Shown: positions 60,211 through 64,000 of the stretch, in pieces
How the letters are laid out: every line of letters starts with the position of its first letter
How positions within the stretch are numbered: the first letter of the stretch is position 1
NCBI GenBank assembly: GCA_016201275.1
Contig: JACQDB010000024.1
Location: 1 to 64,000, forward strand
Direction of reading: 5' to 3'
Source of the DNA: Acidobacteriota bacterium
GTDB lineage: Bacteria; Acidobacteriota; Blastocatellia; UBA7656
DNA: 64,000 nucleotides
Notes under the pieces: model-generated
The model's input: the letters and a program-made list of their open reading frames with translations, nothing else
The model's database searches: none
What the model was told of the DNA's origin: nothing
Position numbers and translations under genes: made by a program

Positions 60211-61704
60211 TTGAAACTCGCAGATTTAGCCAAACAAATAAAGGCCATCAACGCCCACGGCAACCTCGCAGCAGAGGCGCTTGACGTGACGCACGATTCC
60301 CGCGTCGGCACACCCGGCACCGTCTTCGTAGCGATTCGCGGCGATAAATTTGACGCTCACCAATTCATTCCGCAGGCCGTCGCGCAAGGCGCAATCGCCG
60401 TCATCTCCGAACAAAGCCTGGCGGCAGCCACACCGGCTCCGGCGTGGTTGCAAGTCACGAATGCGCGTGCGGCATTGGCGCAGGCGGCGGCAGCGATTTA
60501 CGGTCATCCGGCGACGAAATTAAAAGTCACAGGCATCACCGGAACCAATGGCAAAACCACCACCGCGCATCTGGTGGACGCCATCATTCGCGCCGCTGAA
60601 AACACCTCGGCGATGTTTGGCACCATCAAGCATCGCATAGGCAACAACACCGCAACCGCCAGGCACACAACGCCCGAAGCCGCAGACCTTCAACGTATGC
60701 TGGCGCAAGCCCTAGCCGCCGGTTGTCAATCGGCGGTGATGGAAATTTCGTCGCACGCCATCGCCTTGCATCGCGCCGATAGTTTGCCACTAGCGGCGGC
60801 GGTGTTCACCAATTTGACCCGCGACCATCTTGATTATCACAAGACGATGGATAGTTATTTCGCCGCGAAAGAAAAACTCTTCACCGGCGCTCTGGGTGGC
60901 GCACCGCAAGCCTCGATCATCAACTTTGATGACGAGTACGGACAGCGCTTAATCAAAACCGCGCAAGGCAAAATCAGCACCTATGGCTTTCATGAAAAAG
61001 CCGATGTGCGAACCACTGATTTCCAGTTGAGCGCCAGCGGTCTGGCCTTCAACGCAATCACTCCTGCGGGTGAAGTTGAAATCACCTCGGCGCTGGTGGG
61101 ACGCTTTCACGTTTACAATATTCTCGCAGCCCTCGCCACAGGATTGGCTCTGGGATTCGGTTTGACGGTTTGCGCCGCTGGTATTGCCAATTGCCAAACC
61201 GTCGCCGGACGCTTCGAGCAAGTGAGATTAGACGACGCGCACCAAGTGAATTTCGCGGTTATCGTGGATTACGCGCACACCGATGATGCTTTGAAAAATG
61301 TTTTGCAAACGGCGCGTGAAGTCGTAGGCAGCGAGCATCGCGTCATCACGGTATTCGGTTGCGGCGGCGACCGTGATCGCACCAAACGCCCGATTATGGG
61401 CGAAGTCGCGGCGAGTTTGAGCGATGTAGTGATTGTCACCTCGGACAATCCGCGCAGTGAAGACCCGCTCGCGATTATCGCAGAGATTGAAGTGGGCTTG
61501 AAAAAATCATCGCGCCCGTATGCAAAAGTTGCCGACCGCCGCGCCGCGATTTTTCAAGCCATCAACGAAGCACAGGAAGGCGATCTGGTCATCATCGCCG
61601 GAAAAGGTCACGAAGATTATCAAATCCTCAAAGACCGGACGATTCATTTCGATGACCGCGAAACGGCGCGTGAAGCGATGATGAAACGAGTGGGATTTTC
61701 ATAA
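60211..61704 (+). CDS. murE: UDP-MurNAc-tripeptide ligase, meso-DAP adding
   Basis: A 497-residue cytoplasmic Mur ligase. The ATP site is TGITGTNGKTTTAH (107-120), the Mg/carbamate region follows SSHAIALHRAD, and the substrate-selecting motif DNPRSEDP (about 410) is that of meso-diaminopimelate enzymes rather than lysine ones. It starts at TTG 60211; no upstream ATG fits. It tells that the wall is DAP-type. Confidence 0.92.
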   Translation: MKLADLAKQIKAINAHGNLAAEALDVTHDSRVGTPGTVFVAIRGDKFDAHQFIPQAVAQGAIAVISEQSLAAATPAPAWLQVTNARAALAQAAAAIYGHPATKLKVTGITGTNGKTTTAHLVDAIIRAAENTSAMFGTIKHRIGNNTATARHTTPEAADLQRMLAQALAAGCQSAVMEISSHAIALHRADSLPLAAAVFTNLTRDHLDYHKTMDSYFAAKEKLFTGALGGAPQASIINFDDEYGQRLIKTAQGKISTYGFHEKADVRTTDFQLSASGLAFNAITPAGEVEITSALVGRFHVYNILAALATGLALGFGLTVCAAGIANCQTVAGRFEQVRLDDAHQVNFAVIVDYAHTDDALKNVLQTAREVVGSEHRVITVFGCGGDRDRTKRPIMGEVAASLSDVVIVTSDNPRSEDPLAIIAEIEVGLKKSSRPYAKVADRRAAIFQAINEAQEGDLVIIAGKGHEDYQILKDRTIHFDDRETAREAMMKRVGFS

Positions 61705-61749
61705 GCGATGCCAAGAAGATTTAAGATCGCAAGAAGCAGTAGAAGTCTT

Positions 61750-61779
61750 GTACGGGCGACCACAGAGGGTCGCCCGTAC
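61750..61779. repeat. GTACGGGCGACC hairpin between murE and murF
   Basis: Perfect 12-bp arms around a 6-nt loop in the 136-bp gap. It resembles a small REP-type repeat and lacks a T tract. Confidence 0.5.
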
Positions 61780-61840
61780 AGGAATGCTGATTTTTTTACC
61801 ATAAAAAGATTTGCTGCAAATCTATAGATTGAACATACGA

Positions 61841-63292
61841 ATGCAACTCAGTGAAACAATAAAAATTTTCGGTTCAAAGGTCAGCGATGAAACGCTTGCG
61901 GCAGAACTTTCCGGGCGCGACATTCTCGGCTATTCGATAGATTCGCGCACTCTTCGCAAAGGCGAATTGTTCTTTGCGATTCGCGGCGAAGTTCACGACG
62001 GTCACAAATTCGTTGCTGAAGTTTTACGGCGCGGCGCAATCGCCGCAGTGGTCAACAAGGATTCAGATATAAGCGCAAACCTGCAAACCTCGGACGCCGG
62101 ACAGCGAACTCAAGACCACGGACTTCGGCTTTTCATTGCCGACACGCTCGATGCTTTGCAGCAACTCGCTTCTGCCGTAGTGAAAAGTTGGCGCGGGCAA
62201 CTGGTCGCCATCACCGGCAGCGCGGGCAAAACGACGACCAAAGAATTGACCGCCGCGACGCTCGAAAAAATCGGACGAGTGATGAAGACCAAAGGCAATT
62301 TGAATAACGCTTACGGCTTGCCGCTTTCGATTTTGCAGATGGAATCCAACGGCGCGCACGCCGACGATTTCGCTTACGGCGTCTTCGAGATGGGCATGAA
62401 TCACGCCGGAGAAATTGCCGCGATGACGAAATTCGCGCCACCCGATGTAGCCGTCATCACCAACGTAGCGGCGGTGCATCTGGAATATTTCGCTTCGGTT
62501 GATGCCATCGCCGAGGCCAAAGCCGAATTGATTTCTGGCGTCAAAGCCAACGGCGCGGCGGTGTTGAATGCCGATGATGTTCGCGTCTTGCGTATGCGCG
62601 AGTTGCGCGATGACTTGATGATTCGCACTTATGGCATTGACCAAGAGGCCGCTGTGATGGCGCGAGACATCGAAGCTGATGGTTTGCGCGGCACGAAATT
62701 TTTACTGACCACGCCAAGCGGCGAAGTAAAAATCAGCTTGCCTCTACCCGGTCGCCATAATCTTTATAACGCGCTGGCGGCGGCTACCGTGGCCGATTTT
62801 TATCAAGCGCCGCTCGAAGCCATCGCCGAAGCGTTGGCCGAAGTTGCCAGCCCGAAAATGCGCGGCGAGGTGACGCACAGCGACGCCGGTTTCACTTTGA
62901 TTGATGATTCGTACAACTCGAATCCACGCGCTCTTGTCGAGATGGTTACAGCGATGACGGCAAGCAAAGGCTACGCCAGAAAGATTGTCGTTGCCGGTGA
63001 AATGTTGGAGTTGGGCGCAGCCGGTGCGACGCTTCATTACGAGGCCGGACGCCGTATTGCCGAACTCGGCATTGATGTCGTAATCGGCGTGCGCGGCTTG
63101 GCAAGCGAACTCGTCAAAGGCGCAATAGACGCGGGGATGACACCGACAGCCGCCACTTTTTTTGCCACGTCCGCCGAAGCCGCAGAGTTTTTGTTGACTG
63201 AAGTACGAGCGCAAGACCTCATTCTGGTCAAAGGCTCAAGAGGAGTAAAAACCGAAATCGTTGTCGAAAAGATCAAGCAAAAAAGTCCGTAG
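61841..63292 (+). CDS. murF: UDP-MurNAc-tripeptide--D-Ala-D-Ala ligase
   Basis: A 483-residue Mur ligase. It has YSIDSRTLRKGELFFAIRGE, the ATP motif ITGSAGKTTTKE (124-135), KGNLNNAYGLPLSIL, FEMGMNHAGEIA, TNVAAVHLEYF, and a C-terminal VLVDDSYNSNP-like FTLIDDSYNSNPRALVEM. It makes the pentapeptide precursor. An insertion of about 20 residues (81-100, with SDAGQRTQDHG) interrupts the N-terminal domain. The stop codon lies within the left arm of the downstream inverted repeat. Confidence 0.92.
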   Translation: MQLSETIKIFGSKVSDETLAAELSGRDILGYSIDSRTLRKGELFFAIRGEVHDGHKFVAEVLRRGAIAAVVNKDSDISANLQTSDAGQRTQDHGLRLFIADTLDALQQLASAVVKSWRGQLVAITGSAGKTTTKELTAATLEKIGRVMKTKGNLNNAYGLPLSILQMESNGAHADDFAYGVFEMGMNHAGEIAAMTKFAPPDVAVITNVAAVHLEYFASVDAIAEAKAELISGVKANGAAVLNADDVRVLRMRELRDDLMIRTYGIDQEAAVMARDIEADGLRGTKFLLTTPSGEVKISLPLPGRHNLYNALAAATVADFYQAPLEAIAEALAEVASPKMRGEVTHSDAGFTLIDDSYNSNPRALVEMVTAMTASKGYARKIVVAGEMLELGAAGATLHYEAGRRIAELGIDVVIGVRGLASELVKGAIDAGMTPTAATFFATSAEAAEFLLTEVRAQDLILVKGSRGVKTEIVVEKIKQKSP

Positions 63293-63416
63293 TCCCTCGT
63301 CCTTAGTCCTCAGCTTGTTGACTTGATGTCTTGAAACAGGCTACAGGAGCCGCTTTCAAGGCTGGCAAGAAATCAGCTAAGGACTAAGGAGAACGAAGGG
63401 CGAGGGACTACGGACT
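63284..63416. repeat. 133-bp inverted repeat after murF
   Basis: Perfect 16-bp outer arms (AGTCCGTAGTCCCTCG and complement, 63284-63299 and 63401-63416); inner TCCTTAGTCC and GGACTAAGGA also pair. The murF stop is inside the left arm, and the right arm lies 14 bp before mraY. Confidence 0.65.
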
Positions 63417-63429
63417 AAGGACTAAGGGA

Positions 63430-64000
63430 ATGTTTTACTACTTAAAATACTTCAAAGACCTTCACAGCAGCCTTTCCGGTTTGAATGTATTTGGTTATGT
63501 CACCTTCCGAACGGCGATGGCGGCAGTGACCGCTATGCTCATCAGTCTGGTGTTTGGGCGGCGCATGATCCGGCTGCTCAAGCGCTTGAATTTCGGGCAA
63601 TTCATCCGCGAAGAAGGGCCGCAAACGCACCTCTCGAAAAAAGGCACGCCGACGATGGGCGGGGTTTTGATTATGCTCTCCATCACGGTGTCAACCTTGC
63701 TGTGGTCGGATCTGGCGGTGGTCTATGTATGGATTGTGGTGCTGACCACGCTGGCCTTTGCCGGTATCGGATTTGCCGACGATTTTCTCAAGATCAAACG
63801 CAAGCACAACCTCGGCTTGACCGGCAAACAAAAGCTGGCGCTGCAATTTTTGACAGCGTTTTTATTTGCCTTCGCGCTGAAATTTCTCACGCCTTACGGC
63901 ACCGATTTGAGTTTCCCGTTTATCAAAGCCACGATCATTTTATGGTGGCCGCTGTACTTATTTATCTTCGCGCCGCTGGTCGTCGTAGGCTTTTCCAACG
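63430..64000 (+). CDS. mraY: Phospho-MurNAc-pentapeptide transferase, partial
   Basis: It starts at an ATG at 63430 (MFYYLKYFKDLHSSLSGLNV) and is cut by the window end after 190 codons. Conserved parts: GPQTHLSKKGTPTMGGVLIM (about 64-83) and the catalytic DDxxK motif GFADDFLKIKRKHNLGLTGK (about 115-134), with several membrane helices. It makes lipid I from UDP-MurNAc-pentapeptide and undecaprenyl phosphate in the inner membrane. Confidence 0.93.
   Translation, partial: MFYYLKYFKDLHSSLSGLNVFGYVTFRTAMAAVTAMLISLVFGRRMIRLLKRLNFGQFIREEGPQTHLSKKGTPTMGGVLIMLSITVSTLLWSDLAVVYVWIVVLTTLAFAGIGFADDFLKIKRKHNLGLTGKQKLALQFLTAFLFAFALKFLTPYGTDLSFPFIKATIILWWPLYLFIFAPLVVVGFSN

Noticed and set aside
1-64000. tRNA or rRNA genes
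   Set aside because: No cloverleaf-type sequence with a GGTTCGAATCC-like arm and no rRNA signature was seen in any intergenic region.

Overview
The window looks like chromosomal DNA of a Gram-negative-type, meso-DAP bacterium, most likely an acidobacterium (Blastocatellia-like). The evidence is indirect: a Ser/Thr protein kinase, a large winged-helix/TPR regulator, an E1 alpha-beta fusion, ornithine-lipid genes, IPT/TIG and Big-type secreted proteins, and intergenic spaces full of palindromic repeats. No rRNA, tRNA or CRISPR array was seen, so the taxonomy is inference.

Layout. 1-5 kb: an IS630-type transposase start at the left edge, then a large secreted IPT/TIG-repeat protein split by a frameshift. 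5-8 kb: dense palindromic elements, an EVE protein and a fused E1 2-oxoacid dehydrogenase. 8.6-12.8 kb: a domain-permuted aconitase-family protein, then a YhdJ-like methyltransferase with an adjacent candidate restriction enzyme. 13-20 kb: Ser/Thr kinase, diguanylate cyclase, frameshifted ogt, a gene fragment and a secreted GH44 glucanase. 20-23.6 kb: an ABC-2 permease and an ornithine-lipid operon (olsB-olsA-dinB-like). 23.7-28.5 kb: a second type II restriction-modification pair abutting an unusual alpha/beta-hydrolase + DedA + ATP-grasp fusion. 28.5-36.5 kb: a doc toxin-antitoxin pair with a frameshifted toxin, small envelope or secreted proteins, and a CadC-like TPR regulator. 36.6-38.8 kb: hisIE-trpE. 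39-47 kb: a type I restriction operon (hsdM-hsdS-[XRE-ImmA]-[PIN]-hsdR) with every gene overlapping the next. 47-50.3 kb: rpsO-pnp. 50.4-55 kb: a SPOR protein, modBC without modA, and a ZIP transporter. 55.2-64 kb: the dcw cluster (mraZ, tautomerase-like gene, rsmH, ftsL, PASTA-PBP, murE, murF, mraY), with a clear promoter and three MraZ boxes.

The core functions (dcw, rpsO-pnp, hisIE-trpE, E1, aconitase) are interrupted by accessory islands: three restriction-modification systems and two toxin-antitoxin-like pairs. At least four families of 70-500 bp palindromic elements recur between genes. Two have ends starting TAGAGCG and TA-rich borders, as expected of IS630/Tc1-type MITEs, which fits the transposase start at the left edge. 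Three genes carry frameshifts (the TIG array, ogt, doc); two of these are single-base changes in homopolymers and could be sequencing errors.

The most novel-looking items are the three-domain fusion at 25.9-28.5 kb, the cysteine-free HisIE with a terminator abutting its start codon, the toxin-like gene pair inside the type I restriction operon, and the MITE families.
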